Shown: positions 1 through 11,619 of the stretch, piece by piece
Layout: the number at the start of each line of letters is the position of its first letter
Numbering within the stretch: the first letter of the stretch is position 1
Origin: Laccaria trichodermophora
Taxonomy: Eukaryota; Basidiomycota; Agaricomycetes; Agaricales; Hydnangiaceae
Reading direction: 5' to 3'
Assembly: GCA_018417955.1 (NCBI GenBank)
Contig: JACTVC010000001.1
Location: 3,658,001 to 3,722,000 of the forward strand
DNA: 64,000 nt
The notes under the pieces: model-generated
Seen by the model: the letters and a program-made list of their open reading frames with translations, nothing else
Told to the model about the DNA's origin: nothing
The model's database searches: none
Translations under genes and position numbers: made by a program

Positions 1-694
1 TTGAATGCACAACAAAGAACCCGAAGAGCTTATAAAAGCGAAACAGGGATGTGTTGCTACCCAGCAGCACCTGTTGTTCTTTGTACTCGCTACAAGCCCT
101 TCCAACCTACGTCTTCATCGCCCTCGCCTTCGGCTCGGGCTCCACTACCCCCAAAATATTGGCCAACCCTTAAATGGACCCCTAAAATCATGAAAAATAG
201 CACAATCAACTCCTTTTTTAAAGCTGCATCTGATCCTGGACTTTGGGGAAATTCTGATGAGCTGTTTTTGTAAAAAAAGAATGATTTTAAACTACCGAAA
301 ATGGCAATTCAGGGTCTTCCCACCCATTTGGACCCTCAATAAACCCTGTCTCTTTGACCCCCCTCCTCTCCCCACCTTTAGCAAATTGTATATCATTGAT
401 TTCCAATCAGAATCATAATGTTTGGCACGAGCCACTAAATTTTTGGTCACCTCTGGCATTGGGAGCCTGCCAAGGGGGTCTCAAGAGCCACTGAAGAGCC
501 CTACTGAATGACAAAAATAGTCCAAAATTTTGGCCAACCCAATTTCTTGTGGGAAAAACTTCAAAGAGGTGTTTTTGGACACATTTTCACATTCTGAGTT
601 CAAATCTGAAGTCAGAATGTCAAAATATTTAGTCCTTCCCAAGATATCAATTTGGTTGACTTTGGCTGTCTGTGACTGTATGTACCTCCATAAT
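1..694. other. Unassigned, apparently non-coding sequence
   Basis: I see no convincing gene here. The longest open frame starts at the window edge and has low-complexity, serine/proline-rich translation with no recognisable family. The stretch is probably old repeat or intergenic DNA that continues upstream of the window. Confidence 0.4.
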
Positions 695-1287
695 TAGGGA
701 CATTCAAAGCTGGGCGCAGCTCACATACGCATCTTGTAGCTTGCATTTGATGGGCTTAGTCAGGGTGCGATTTCAAGTTCTGCTCGGCCTCCCAGAATAC
801 CGGCAACTGAACTTGATTCCCATCAATTTGTACATTAGGTGTACAATAACTCCTCAACCTGAATTCATCATGTATTTGTGTTGCCTTTAGGCACATCAGA
901 TCAGTAAATGGCCTATCTTATATTTTCAAAATGAAGAAAATGAGTTTACAATGCTTAATCATATTTTGGTTGACTTTTCAGTTAAATTGATTTGCTGGAT
1001 GACTAATAAATTAACATATTTCATATATAGGTCAATTTTAATGCCAGGACTGCTGTTTTCAAAACTATGTTCTCCAGAAATTGAACATACATCTTCTTTG
1101 TGTAAGTTGTAAATTAATCCATGGTATATCCTTATAACAGGCAGACAGCACTAGAACACATTTAATTTTCATCATCACCAGATGTTGCGGGAGCATTGGT
1201 GGAACTTGAAATCACACCCTGACTAAGCCCATCAAATGCGAGCTACGAGATGTGCATGCAAGCTGTGCCCAGCTTTGAACATCCCTA
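695..1287. mobile_element. hAT-like MITE with inverted ends
   Basis: Positions 695-782 and 1200-1287 form a clear inverted repeat of about 90 bp with roughly 85 percent identity by eye. Both ends start with TAGGGA, followed by TTCAAAGCTGGGC. TAGGG-type termini are usual for hAT elements. The interior of about 400 bp is AT-rich and has no gene. I could not find a matching 8-bp target duplication, so the superfamily assignment is an inference. The right end abuts the TA flank of the next element. Confidence 0.5.
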
Positions 1288-1379
1288 CTATGCCCTACCA
1301 GCACCTCGGCATACCCTACAAGTAGTCAGTCACTGATAGTCACACATTTTGGCTGGACAAATTTTCAGTACTTATCACT

Positions 1380-1625
1380 CCCCCACCTATTCCTACTGGA
1401 CTCCAGGACTCCAGTAAGATTCCTACTGGATTCCAGGACTCCAGTAGGATTCCCACTGGATTTGAACAATTCTTCCAAAAAAGGCAATTTCCACCTATTG
1501 GACTCCTATTGGACTCCAACTGGACTCCTACTGGACTCCAACTGGACTCCAACTGAACTTAGACAAAAAAAATCCAAACCTTCAGTTGGATTCCTACTGG
1601 ATTCCTACTGGACTCCTACTGGAGT
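1380..1625. repeat. Degenerate TGGACTCC/TACTGGA array (E1 left)
   Basis: Short units of 10-12 bp based on CTACTGGACTCC and TTCCTACTGGA are repeated imperfectly and interrupted by unique sequence around 1465-1495 and 1560-1585. The same units on the opposite strand (GGAGTCCAGTAG) occur in the right array, so the two arrays can pair. Confidence 0.8.
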
Positions 1626-1767
1626 ATCATGCATTCTATCAATTTTTGATTAAGTCAGTCAGATCTTTTAACACCTCAATTTCATACCAAACTTCCATTT
1701 AAACATAGATATTATATTGATGACTATATACACAAATATATACAAAAGTATTTAATAATCTAATGTG

Positions 1768-1980
1768 GTCAGGGTGGGGGAGGGAGGAAGTGGTGGGAAA
1801 TGATGAGGGGGGGAGAGTGAGGGAGGGGGGAGGCAGGGGAAGGGAGGGTGAGAGAAGGGAAGGGAGGAGAAGGGAGGGGGAGACAGGGTGAGGGAGAGGG
1901 AGGGGAAGGGAGGTGGGAGTGATGGAAGAGAAGTGGAGTGATGGAGGGGGAGGGAGAGGGAGGGGAAGGGAGGTGGGAGT
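1768..1980. repeat. Purine-rich tract of E1
   Basis: About 210 bp of almost pure G and A on the plus strand, made of GGGAGGG/GGGAAGG/GTGAGGG runs. The long proline-rich open frame on the opposite strand is a by-product of this composition. Comparable tracts occur in E3 (16265-16440, purine on plus) and E2 (39246-39530, pyrimidine on plus). Confidence 0.85.
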
Positions 1981-2254
1981 GATTTTCGTGGGCGGCAGCT
2001 GTCGTTGGTGGGCGTCGGGTGTTTTTCGTAGGCGGCGGCGGTCGTCGTTTGTGGGCGCTGGGTATTTGTCGTGGGCGGCAGCGGTCGTTTATGGGCGCTG
2101 GGTGTTTTTCGTAGGTGGCGGTCGTCGTTTGTGGGCGCAGGGCATTTTTCGTGGGCGGCGGTCGTCGTTTGTGGGCTGGTGGGTGTTCTTCATGGGTGGT
2201 GGGTGTTTTTTGTGGGCGGAGGGTGTCATTTGTAGGTTTTTCATGGACTAGCAG

Positions 2255-2330
2255 AAAAAAAAACGACGACGAACGACGAATTTCGGTTCGTCGTTCGTCG
2301 TCTGGTGCCACGTCACTGACGTGGCACCTG
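2255..2330. other. Two adjacent perfect hairpins in E1
   Basis: Around 2265-2302 an ACGACGAACGACGAA arm faces a TTCGTCGTTCGTCGT arm across a short loop. Directly next to it, GGTGCCACGTCA (from about 2303) faces TGACGTGGCACC. Both stems are essentially perfect. They occupy a central position in E1, and E3 has analogous stems at about 16890-16975. Function is unknown. Confidence 0.75.
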
Positions 2331-2707
2331 GTTTATGTGAGAAATAAAGGGGGGAGAGGGTAGCGAGCTCACCTGAGCTTGCCGTCGGCGCCTCTGTCCA
2401 TTCGCGTGTGCTGGCATTTGGCGTCGTTGGGTGGGCGTTGTTCTCGTTCCTTCGCATCTTTGCAGCTGCTGGGGGGTCGTCATGGCTTTGCGGAGTGTGC
2501 GTTGGCGGGCGTGGTGTGTGTTGATGGGTGGTGGAAGCAGTGGGTGGTGTGCGGTGGTTGTCGATGCGTTGTCGATGGTGGTGGTTGCGAGGAAGAGTGG
2601 GTCGAGGGTTTGTGGAGAATTTCCACGAACGGAATTTGCCGACGTTCGTTCTGGGAAAGCGGCCGAGCTGTAGGTATGTGTAGGTTAAAGTACATACCTA
2701 TAATAAA

Positions 2708-2790
2708 GCCTTCATGGTCTAGGTGTTTGAGCGCTTCCCTTAATTGTGGCACCTTGATGCTAAGGTCGAGTGTTCGATTTCCGATGTTGC
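2708..2790 (+). ncRNA. tRNA-like (Pol III type 2 promoter-like) sequence in E1
   Basis: A TGGTCTAGGTG box at 2715-2725, followed by TTTGAGCGC, resembles an A box. GTTCGATTTCC at 2772-2782 closely resembles the B-box consensus GGTTCRANTCC. The spacing fits a tRNA with a long variable arm. The acceptor stem is not convincing, so this is likely a tRNA-derived (SINE-like) promoter rather than a working tRNA gene. It points towards the right-hand array of E1. Confidence 0.5.
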
Positions 2791-2834
2791 ACTTTTATTT
2801 TTATATTATATTAATAACAATAACAGTGACAAAC

Positions 2835-3140
2835 TGTGGTCCTACTGGACTCCTGGTACTCGGAAATTCCTACTGGATTCCTAGTGGACTCCTAGTGGAC
2901 TCCTACTGGACTCCTACTGGACTCCTACTGGACTCCTACTGGACTCCTTGTACTGGACTCCACTATACCCATTCCTTAGGAATCCTTAATTCCTTGTGAT
3001 TTGGGATCATTCCAGTAGGAATCTACTAGGACTCCAGTAGGACTGAGATGCAAAATTTGTATGGTGTTCAGGCAATATGAAATTGGCTGGAGTCCTAGTA
3101 GAATCCAGTAGGAGTCCGGGAATCCAGTAGGAGTCCAGTA
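2835..3140. repeat. Degenerate TGGACTCC array (E1 right)
   Basis: Direct units of about 12 bp (CTACTGGACTCC) run from 2835 to about 2965. After a short AT-rich gap the orientation flips and the complement (GGAGTCCAGTAG) runs to about 3140. The array is therefore internally self-complementary. Confidence 0.8.
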
Positions 3141-3285
3141 GGAATAGGTGGGGGAGTGTAAAGAGCTCCAAATTTTTTAAGTTGTCACCTGTTGTCATGC
3201 AACATCATGCTTGTCCAGCCAAAAATTGTGACGATCAGTGACTGCCAACTCATAGGGTGTGCTGAGGTGCTGGTAGGGCATAGTA

Positions 3286-4005
3286 TTGTTGCCATCTGTA
3301 AAATAAAGAAGCTGGTGTGCATCTTGAAAACATCAATTGTCAAAATTACAAAATGAAGAACAATAAAAACATCAAGCACATTCAATTTGCATATTTAAAC
3401 AATTTCTTTGTGAAATAATCTTGGTAGCCATGGCAACACCACTCAGCTGAAGAATATGTTGAAGAATAAAATAATGAAAATGACTACTCAATGTGCTCAA
3501 TGTTCTTATTGTTCATCCATTTGAGATTTTGATAATCAATATTTTTGGGTTGTACATCAGCTTTATTATTCAAGAACTTAGTCTTTAGTAGATGTAGATG
3601 GATTTCCTATTGTAACAATTGTAACAAGTGTCTACAATTATGGAGGTACCTTTGCCCAGGTCAAACATTGGACCCTGTCTCAAGTGCCACTGATCCTAAA
3701 AACATCATTGTATGCGACTCTTCCAGGATCCCCTTGGCCAGTGCAAGAAGAGTGTATGAAGAGCTGGTGTCGCGTCCATGGAGTCATGTATATTGGATGT
3801 CCACATGAAGTTGGTTGAAAGAGTTCAAGGAATAGCGTACGAGGTATCATGTTTTTGCATGGACGGGTATGGATCTTCACGAAGGTTGCGATCTAACCTC
3901 TCTTCAATGACCTGTTGGCTTCGACTCCCAAGATAACGGCATCATCGCGTCAGTCTCTGACATAGTGCTTGCCATTCACAAGTTTGTCGTGGGTCTCAGT
4001 AGAAG
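3286..4005. other. Unassigned stretch before the Ty3 element
   Basis: No recognisable gene. There are frames of up to 87 codons (for example 3545-3808, plus) that look like possible gene remnants but match nothing I know. The 5-bp sequence CATCA at 4006-4010 is the left copy of the Ty3 target duplication. Confidence 0.35.
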
Positions 4006-4010
4006 CATCA

Positions 4011-4374
4011 TGTAGCGGTAGCGTGACATTTGTGACTTGAAGGTTACAGACGTTCAGTTTCAATACACTGAGGTAGCAAATAACAGACTGTTTGAATGAC
4101 TGAATTCACTGGAGACTAAGTAAATACATCTGGCCTTTATATATTGGACTGAGGGGGTGTTTATGTAATGAGGGTTGCAAGGGAATGGTAAAGGCCAAGG
4201 CCATGTAAGTAAAATGTAAGGACTGTGATTGGCTAGCAAAGACAAGCTAAGGGGTATAGACGTGTAAGTGGTAGGAGATGCGTAATTGGTAGAAGATGCA
4301 TAAGCGTGAAGGGTAAAGAGTCTGTTAGATCAGATAAGATGAATGAGTGTGTGATGTTGGTGACATCCGTCACA
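4011..4374 (-). repeat. LTR (3' LTR in minus-strand sense)
   Basis: This is 364 bp with TG..CA ends. It aligns along its length with 22835-23210, which is slightly longer because of extra AAGGCC and GCG-type repeats. CATCA precedes it. On the minus strand a short purine-rich stretch (GGAGGGCG) lies just upstream and may be the polypurine tract. Confidence 0.9.
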
Positions 4375-4405
4375 TACGCCCTCCAGGTATTCCATAGGGA
4401 TTCCT

Positions 4406-5863
4406 TCAAACTGTGATGGCGGAAGTGCCAGAGGAAGAGTCATCTCCAGGTTTCTTGAAGTTAGAGGTGGAGGAAGAGGGATAGGAGGAGGTAGGTTTGC
4501 GGTTCTTTTTGAATTTTAATTTGATGGTCCTCTTCTCTTCTTCAGCTGCATTCTCGGTGACTTTCCAAAGCAAACCATCGATGATCTTCATTTGCTTGGG
4601 GGTCAACACATTACCAGAGGCGATAGGAGCATCTTTATGCTTGGTGGACATGGGATTGATGGACCAACTGATGAGGTTGTGGGAGATGTTAAAGTCAGCG
4701 AAGTCGATAGGATCTCCTGCGAGGTTGAATTCAATTAGGACTGGGTCATAGGAGGCAAACCGCTTTTTCTGCTGTTCATCGGTCCAGGCATTGAATAACG
4801 CCATGAACTGCTTGTAACCTGCAGGGAAGCCATGGTGAGGAGGTTTGTTCTTGCAGAGGCGCGTGTCAGTGAGGCAGATTGCTACCTGACCAACATGGTA
4901 CAAGACGACGGAGCTGTCAATGGGATTGGTGCCTGTAATCGTAGTGAGGGAAGGACAATGGAAGCAGCAGTGTGTGATGTTGGTATAACGAGTGTCCTTG
5001 GGGACTTTTGGTATGGTGGCAATGACAGCCGGAGCAGCGATGTCAGTAATAATGACAGGAGTAGGAATTTCAGTGGTGGCCATGACTGTTGATTGGCAAC
5101 AATGATGAGGGAAGGCTTTTGATGATGGATTATTGGATGGACAAAGGGGAGTTAGGGATGGTGTGGTTGAGACTTCAAGGTGTGGTTTAAATATCTCTTC
5201 CAGAGAAATAGACCCAATGAAAATTTGAGGATCATCTTTTGGTGGTGTACCTTGTCCCTTCAGTAGCTTTGAGATGCTCTCAAACCCAAGGAGGTCAAAA
5301 TAAATTGGAAGAGCATCTAGGTGAGTAATTTGATAATAAGGGAGCCAGGTGATGTCACCAGCTTTCCATTGGACCTGAAAAACTGATTCCTCACCAGACC
5401 CTGAGTGCGCTAAGATCTTATCAACAGCCCACTCACCCTCCAAATCCTCGCCAAGCGCGAGTTGTGTGTCCATCCATCCTGGGAACAATCGGTCATTGTT
5501 CGGGATATGAATCCGAAGTAGGGCCGCATGGAAGACATTGTGTACTCCCCTCTGCTTTAGGTGGGCAGGTAGGTCAATTAGGAAAGATTGGTTATTGAAG
5601 TCCCTCAACACTTTATAGGGTCTGATGAATTTCGGAATAAGTTTTTGGGCCAATCCCTTTGGGAAGGTGATGTTTTTGGTGGAGATGTACACCAGGTCAT
5701 CTTTCCTGAAAGGTGCGAGTTGGCATTTTCTATTTGCATTGCATGTTTGTTTGACGTGTGCTGCCAGGATGCTGTCATGTGCAGAGATCAAGGCCAGTCT
5801 TCTCTGGAGTGTGAATGTGTGGACTGAGGGATATTCATCTGAGCATGCAGAGTCCCATAGCAT
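4406..5863 (-). pseudogene. Ty3 integrase C-terminal part with chromodomain-like module
   Basis: The 485-codon open frame starts inside the integrase. Residues of about 50-140 form the integrase C-terminal barrel-like region (FRKDDLVYIS, PKFIRPYKVL, HNVFHAALLR). A chromodomain-like segment follows (about 145-195: WAVDKILAHSGSGEESVFQV). The rest, about 290 residues, is a low-complexity tail seen in Agaricomycete Ty3 elements. Chromodomain-type tails are thought to guide integration to particular chromatin. The frame lacks its N-terminal part, which lies upstream in other frames. Confidence 0.8.
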
Positions 5864-7269
5864 GGACCTGGGCAGAACAGTGCAAAACCTGTGCTTTCTG
5901 ATCAGGCAGAGTTAATCGCAAATTCAATTACAGGAAGCTTGGAAACCCAATCTGTCTGTTTGTCATTAATGCACTGACACAGCATTTGCGTCACGGTGCG
6001 GTTTGTGTGTTCTGTCAACCCATCAGTCTCTGGATGGTAAGCACTAGACATTTTAAGTTTAGTTCCAACAAGCTTATGTAGGTGTCCCCAGAAGATGCTT
6101 GTGAACAGTACGTCTCAATCACTTATGATATGTTTGGGGAGACCATGTAATTTGTAAATCTCCTCAAACATTAGTTCTGTGATCTGTCAGGCATTGTAAG
6201 TGATCTGACTAGGGATTAAGTGAACCATTGCCATTAACAGGCAAATTACAACCGTTATGGAATCAAAACATCCGTTGCGATTTTTGGATTCAGGTAGGGG
6301 TCCAACAAAATCAATGCCTATTGCCTCCCAAGGCTGGGTAGGCACCACTAAGGGGTTTAATAACCTGTAAGGTTTTTGATTAGATGATTTGCTCCTTTTG
6401 GAAGTAGCACAACTTTCACAGAAAGCCTTAGTATCTGAGACCATAGTTTTCCACCATAAGTGGTCTCTGATATAATCAAGTGTTTTATTGGCACCCAAAT
6501 GAGCTAGTAGTGAGTGCGCTTCAGATAGCACAATTTCGCGGGTGTTCCTTCCCTGAATCAGGATGTTCGGAATGCAGAGTAGTTTGCATTCCTGAACCTT
6601 GAGGTACACAAGTCCGTTTTTGACTTGAAAATTTCTGTGTTCTTGGGGCTTATCCAAGATGATCTTAAATAAAGGGTCATCTTTAAAATTTCCCTTTAGT
6701 TCCTTGAGGAGATCAATACCTTTGAGGCTTTCCAAAATTACGGTCAGCAACGATGGGTATTCTCTCCAAGGGATATTGAGGTCCAAGATCTCCATGTTAG
6801 CTGTGGGATTGATCCTGATCGAGGGCTGATCAGATCCAGGTAGAGTTATGCTATTTTTAGCATGTGGGGGAATTCTTATTTTAAGCTTGACAGTGGGTGT
6901 CGTCGAGGTGGCAGTGGGTGTTGTTGTTACCTTTGTTCTGCTACTCTCGCCCTCCTTTTGTTCTGCTGGAGGTTTCAGGATGAAACGATTCTTTACACGA
7001 GCCGCAAATTCTTTTGAGGTCTCAGGCCTCCCTGTCTCAGCCCCTGGGACAACTTTCCACAGGTGCCTCTGCACTGCAATGCTAGCTTCAATGCCAGCCA
7101 AGACAGGCGCCAAAGTTTCCTCAAGGTCAAGACCATCCTCGTTGACGACATCGAAGTAGGTGTATTCGCTTTTAGCATGAACTGTACCCAGACTGTCCAC
7201 TGAATACATATGCAAGAGGGCATCGGCGATGACATTCTCAGATCCAGCAATATATTCCACCTCAAACAA
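5864..7269 (-). pseudogene. Ty3 RNase H end and integrase core, frame-broken
   Basis: From 7269 down: the RNase H/integrase junction (FEVEYIAGSENVIADALLHM), a spacer, the H2C2 zinc-binding segment (HSLLAHLGANKTLDYI followed by CESC) and the integrase core start (PWEAIGIDFVGPLPES, first catalytic Asp). The core continues below 6187 in other frames. Its second Asp region reads ISD followed by a TGA where the family usually has Arg, which would fit a CGA to TGA change, and then DVLFTS. A further stop lies near 5910. The integrase is therefore inactive as it stands. Confidence 0.8.
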
Positions 7270-7302
7270 GAACTCACTAATTTTCTCAATCCAGCAAGCC
7301 TG

Positions 7303-8556
7303 TCATCCCAAGAGGTTTTTCTGACTGAGTAAGTGGATCAGTCCTTTATGATCTGTGATCCATTTAAATTGTATTCCTTGCAGGATATCATGATGCTGCA
7401 GCATCGTCTCTACCCCAGCAAGCATTTCAATCTCATGAACAGGGTAATTCTGCTGAGCCGAATTTAGCTTTGCAAAGAAAAATGCCGCTATCCTCACAGA
7501 TTTCCAGTCAGCTCCCTGGCTCACAACACCAGCAACGCCGGTTGCACAGCCATCTGTCACCATCCATACTTGCGGCGCATCCACCACATAATCAAGTGGT
7601 ACGCGATGGTGATTTCGAGCCGCCTGGACAAGCACTTTCACATCCTCAAACGTGTGCTGTTCAGTGAAGCCCCAACAGAAGGGAACTGTGTCCCTGGTGA
7701 GTCCATGAAGCACTCCCATGGGTATCCTCACGTTAGGGATGTCATCAGCGAGGTAGCCCACTGAACCCAAGAATCCACAAAGAAGATCGTGGTTCGTTGG
7801 GGTCTTCCAGGCCAGGACGGAGTCAACTTTATATGGGTCCATTCGAATCCCATCATCCATGATAATTCGTCCAAGGATTTGCAACTCTGGACGAAGGAAA
7901 TGCAGCTTCTTTTCGCTGAGGTACAGTTTTTCACAGGTGAGTATGTCAATTACTGTTTTCACATGTCTAACATGGTCTTTGACAGTATTTGAATAGATGA
8001 TAATATCATCTAAATAGACATCCATGAACCTTCCAATGTACGGCGAGAACAAATGGTTCATGAGTGCTTGGTAAGTTGCAGGCACGTTACAGTCGCCTTG
8101 CTGAAGGACATGGCTAACCATATTCCCATCAGGTGTTGTCACAACCATTCGGTGAACATGGGCAGGGTCAATGTGAATCTGTTCATATGCATCTTTCCCG
8201 TCCATCATCGAATGGTAATGGTGGCATGCCGCTCATTGCAAGATCCCTTCAGGGTCTGGTAATGGCGACATCATTTTGTGTGTGTTCTCATTACGTGCCC
8301 TTAAATTGAAGACTGTTCTGAGCAACGCAGGTTCACCAGGCTTCTGTGGTTTCACTATCAAAAGCATGGGTATGGTATTCGAGGCATTTGTCACTTCCCA
8401 GTGCCCCGTTCGCAGGTAAGCATCCCTTTTCTCTACCCATTGTGAGCGTAGGGCCTCAGGGCAATGCGAGGGACACCACTGATAAACCTTGTTTTCATTG
8501 ATCAAGGGAATTGTATGATTTATCACCCTTAAGGGTGGCAAATCGGTTTCCCCCAC
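7303..8556 (-). pseudogene. Ty3 reverse transcriptase and RNase H, frame-broken
   Basis: The N-terminal fingers lie in one frame (8556-8233) and the palm in another (8208-7303), so a stop or frameshift separates them. The palm has the YLDDI polymerase motif (FMDVYLDDIIIYS). A tethered RNase H-like region follows (VTDGCATGVAGVV, then ITDHKGLIHLL). Upstream of the first ATG-type start the frame joins to the protease region in the next frame. Family-level identification is firm; the element is a relic. Confidence 0.85.
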
Positions 8557-8583
8557 TGTCTTACAGAGTGGCTTGGCATACTC

Positions 8584-9711
8584 TCAAAGAAAGGTATGGG
8601 TGGGTTCTAATTCATCGTCTTCCAATGAGACGGCTTGTGATGACAAGTCAGCTACAGCTGAGCTGTTTATAGGTTTTGCCATGTCGCACCTGATGACCAC
8701 ATGGGGTGGGTTGAGGCCCACGCATACCTGGTGTTGATACATCCATGGTGTGCCCAGGATGATGTCATAGTTGGACAGGTTGATAATATCCAGGTAGCGT
8801 TCCTCGGATATATTCTGATATTCAAATCTGACTTTAGCACCAGAATTGATCTTAGATTGAGATCCCTGAACAGCAAGCTGCAGCACTAAGGGTGTGCTCA
8901 GCTTTACGTGATTTACTTGCAGCTGATCTGCAAGCATTGAAGACAGGAAATCCCCCAGGGATCCGGAGTCTAATAGCACATGAGTGGGATGGCCATCAAC
9001 TTTCACAGTCACCACCACAGGTCGTGGAACCTTGCGAGTCAAGTCTTTCATGATTGCAGCATTCCATTGTACAGCAGGATATGTACCACGAGGTACTTGA
9101 ACCCCATTTAACTCCAGGTATGTTTTATTTAACAGAACGCAAGCTGGTTCATTGTGTGCGAATGACTTACAATCACACAGGGTTTCTGCTTGGGTTTTAT
9201 CCGTAGCAATGCCACTCACGCCACCTGAGTCGTCGTCAGGTTTGCGGTCAGAGTGCTTGGGTAAATCATCTGGTAAGATGAAGAACTCCAAGAGTTTGGC
9301 TAGCCAGCATTCATACCAATCAGCTAAATCAAATCCTGGGTTCTCAGCTAGAAACCTTGGTAATCTGATCCATGCATCCCAGCGCATATCCTGGATCATG
9401 AACAGGTCATCATCAAATGCATCTAGATAGATGTGGAATCTTTGGGACAGGAGTACATTGGGGAATTCCTCATCAAATTGGTAAGGTGCCCCATTTTGTA
9501 AACTCCTCAATATTTCCTGTTCTAACACATCCCCCATGAATAGTTGAGGAGTGGATTCTTGCCAGCATCGAGTGGAACATCCAATACGCAAGGCACAACG
9601 ATGAGTGTACCAGTGGGCAGGGGTAAAATCAGGCCTATGAGCTCGCTCTAAAGCCAAATTTGCGATGGTACATTGTAGCCTATCCTCAATGTGTAGGAAC
9701 TCATCTTCCAC
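8584..9711 (-). pseudogene. Ty3 Gag-Pol linker and aspartic protease
   Basis: The 375-codon frame ends before the reverse transcriptase. Residues of about 225-330 form a retropepsin-like domain with the active-site triplet in LLDSGSLGDFLS and a later hydrophobic-Gly motif (IILGTPWM). The first 200 residues are an acidic/aromatic linker (for example HWYTHRCALRIG). They resemble a stretch further upstream at 20412-20732 (PYPGDS, LRNHYFRLGEWY), which suggests an internal duplication. A stop separates this frame from sequence next to the element N insertion. Confidence 0.75.
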
Positions 9712-10969
9712 ATGATATACAGAGAATCAGGCTTGGCTCGGTTACAGGAAATATGAGTCACCAGGGTAAGGTTCTGACACTTCAAGGATCATTGCTACCG
9801 TCTCTCCCAAGACATCACCGATTGGGCAGTAAGGCCATCCATCAACGTCAGTGTCTGTTTCTGACATATTCAAGATGCACTAGTGGCTACCACTTTTTAT
9901 CATATAACCTAGACTTAAGCCTACAGACAACAATCTATAACACTGAGATATTTATGAAAGGCATTTCAATACACAAGCCTAAGCCTTTCAATCACTTCAG
10001 TCACCCATTTTTGGGTACCTATGAGGTACATCAATTCCTTGATTTAGGGTACCTTGAGGGTACCCATTCCGGGGTGGTATATGAGCTCCATACCAATACC
10101 ATGGTACCATGGAATGGAAAACCCATACCATACCCCACTCATACCAATACCATGTTACCATACCATACCAATACCATGTCACCATACCATACCAGATGGT
10201 ATGATGTCTTCATACCATCATACCAAAGCTGACATAGGGTGTCTGGGGTCCTTTTCCAAAATATAAAAAATATTTCTGCAGGCTGCAATACTGGTCCATT
10301 GGGTGCCATTTTTTGTGGGGTGGTTCTCCAGGTTTTTCCTGAGATATTAGGCTACAAATTGAGGCCAGATAGTCCAAACCATCTATTGAAAATGAGTTTA
10401 AATAGGCTTTATCCCAGCTTTCCCATGTATCCAAAGCCATTTAATGATACATATCTTTCCCAATCCTTTCTATTAAAACAATATTCATCCAAATCAAACA
10501 AAACCACATCTATTGTGATGAAGTGGTCATAGAGAAGAAAAGAAAAGTGAAAAGGCTTTCAGGTTTTTGCTAAGATTTCCAATTCCAAGTGGAGGCCAGA
10601 TAGTGAACTCCAACCTTTAAAAATTAGTTCAATTGAGGGTTTTTTCATTCCTGAAAAGCCATTAATATGAATGCTTTCAATAATAGGTTAAATATATTTT
10701 GCCCAGTAGGGCCAATCAGACAGTCCTGCCTACTTACATAGCATACACATATAGTATGGCCAACAACACCATCATATAATCTCAATTTTCTTAAACACTA
10801 CATATGTTGGAATCAAGTATTGTTGTCCTGAGTGTTTGGCCAAAGTCTTCTTTGTCATAATAGTTGGTCCAATTTATTGAAGCTAGGTGAATCTGTCCAA
10901 TCCAAAGTCTTGTCAGAGTCTCCATTATCAAAATATTATACCATGGTGTTGTAATCCCATGTTGCACTC

Positions 10970-11225
10970 TCATACCATACCATACCATAGTATTGCATTC
11001 CCATAACATACCATACCATGGTATTGCAATTCCATCCCATACCATACCATGGTATTGCACTCCCATACCATACCATACCATGGTATAGCACCCTCATACC
11101 ATACCATACCATGGTATCACACTCCCATACCATACCATACCATGGTATTGCACCCTCATACCATACCATACCATGGTATAGCACCCTCATACCATACCAT
11201 ACCATGCACCCTCATACCATACCAT
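10970..11225. repeat. CCATACCATGGTAT array in P1 left arm (mirror at 12929-13184)
   Basis: Units of about 30 bp contain the self-complementary core ACCATGGTAT plus a spacer such as GCACCCTCAT. The array reappears in inverse order in the other arm. Related ATACCATACCA units also lie near the ends (10080-10230). Confidence 0.85.
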
Positions 11226-11619
11226 GGTATCAGGAACCATAATCTATTTTTATTTAGGCAGAGGAAGGCAGAAAACCCTCACTTCGAAGTTTGTTTACAT
11301 ATATTTACCAGTAGCTTTGACTGAAGTGAGGCTAAAATTTTGTAGTGTCCGCTTTGATGATTTCCTAATTGGGCCATTTCCTAATTGGGAAAAGCGTTAC
11401 ACTTTTTTCTGCCACACCTAATGTCAGGCACAGTGTGCAGTTAGGTTGGGAACTGTTTCCCACGCTCTTTGGGCCACTGGAGTTAGTGGCTAGCTTAGTG
11501 TTGTCATTGTTCATGACGATGTCCGCACTATTTCCTAATTGGGCCATTTCCTAATTGGGAAAAGCGTTACACTTTTTTTAGACACAGCTGATGTCAGGCA
11601 CAGTGTGCATTTAGGTTGG

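Larger units (their letters stand above)
1371..3163 (+). mobile_element. Composite element E1 (array, purine tract, hairpins, tRNA-like, array)
   Basis: The termini are inverted: CTTATCACTCCCCCACC at 1371 and the complement of CTTTACACTCCCCCACC ending at 3163. Inside, in order, are an array of TGGACTCCTAC-like units (1380-1625), an AT-rich stretch, a GA-rich strand (1768-1980), a GTGGGCGG/GGTCGTCG-rich block (1981-2250), perfect hairpins (2255-2330), a GC-rich stretch, a tRNA-like sequence (about 2708-2790) and a second array (2835-3140). E2 (38167-39993) has the same order in reverse and nearly the same length, and E3 (16014-17333) follows the same plan. There is no coding gene. I do not recognise the family. 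Confidence 0.6.
1288..3283. mobile_element. Small inverted-end element flanked by TA, host of E1
   Basis: The sequence at 1288-1364 reappears inverted at about 3205-3283. Both ends start CTATGCCCTACCAGCACCTC, and each end is flanked by TA (1286-1287 and 3284-3285), which would fit a Tc1/mariner-type target duplication. It contains no gene. Element E1 occupies the middle, with 83 bp of flank on the left and 120 bp on the right, so this is best read as an old MITE with E1 inserted in it. The alternative is that the whole unit is one element. Confidence 0.45.

Noticed and set aside
1769..2311. 180-codon proline/serine-rich open frame on the minus strand
   Set aside because: It is produced by the purine tract and GTGGGCGG repeats of E1 and has no domain.
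3545..3808. 87-codon frame before the Ty3 LTR
   Set aside because: Parts look protein-like, but no family is recognisable and no flanking exons could be assembled.
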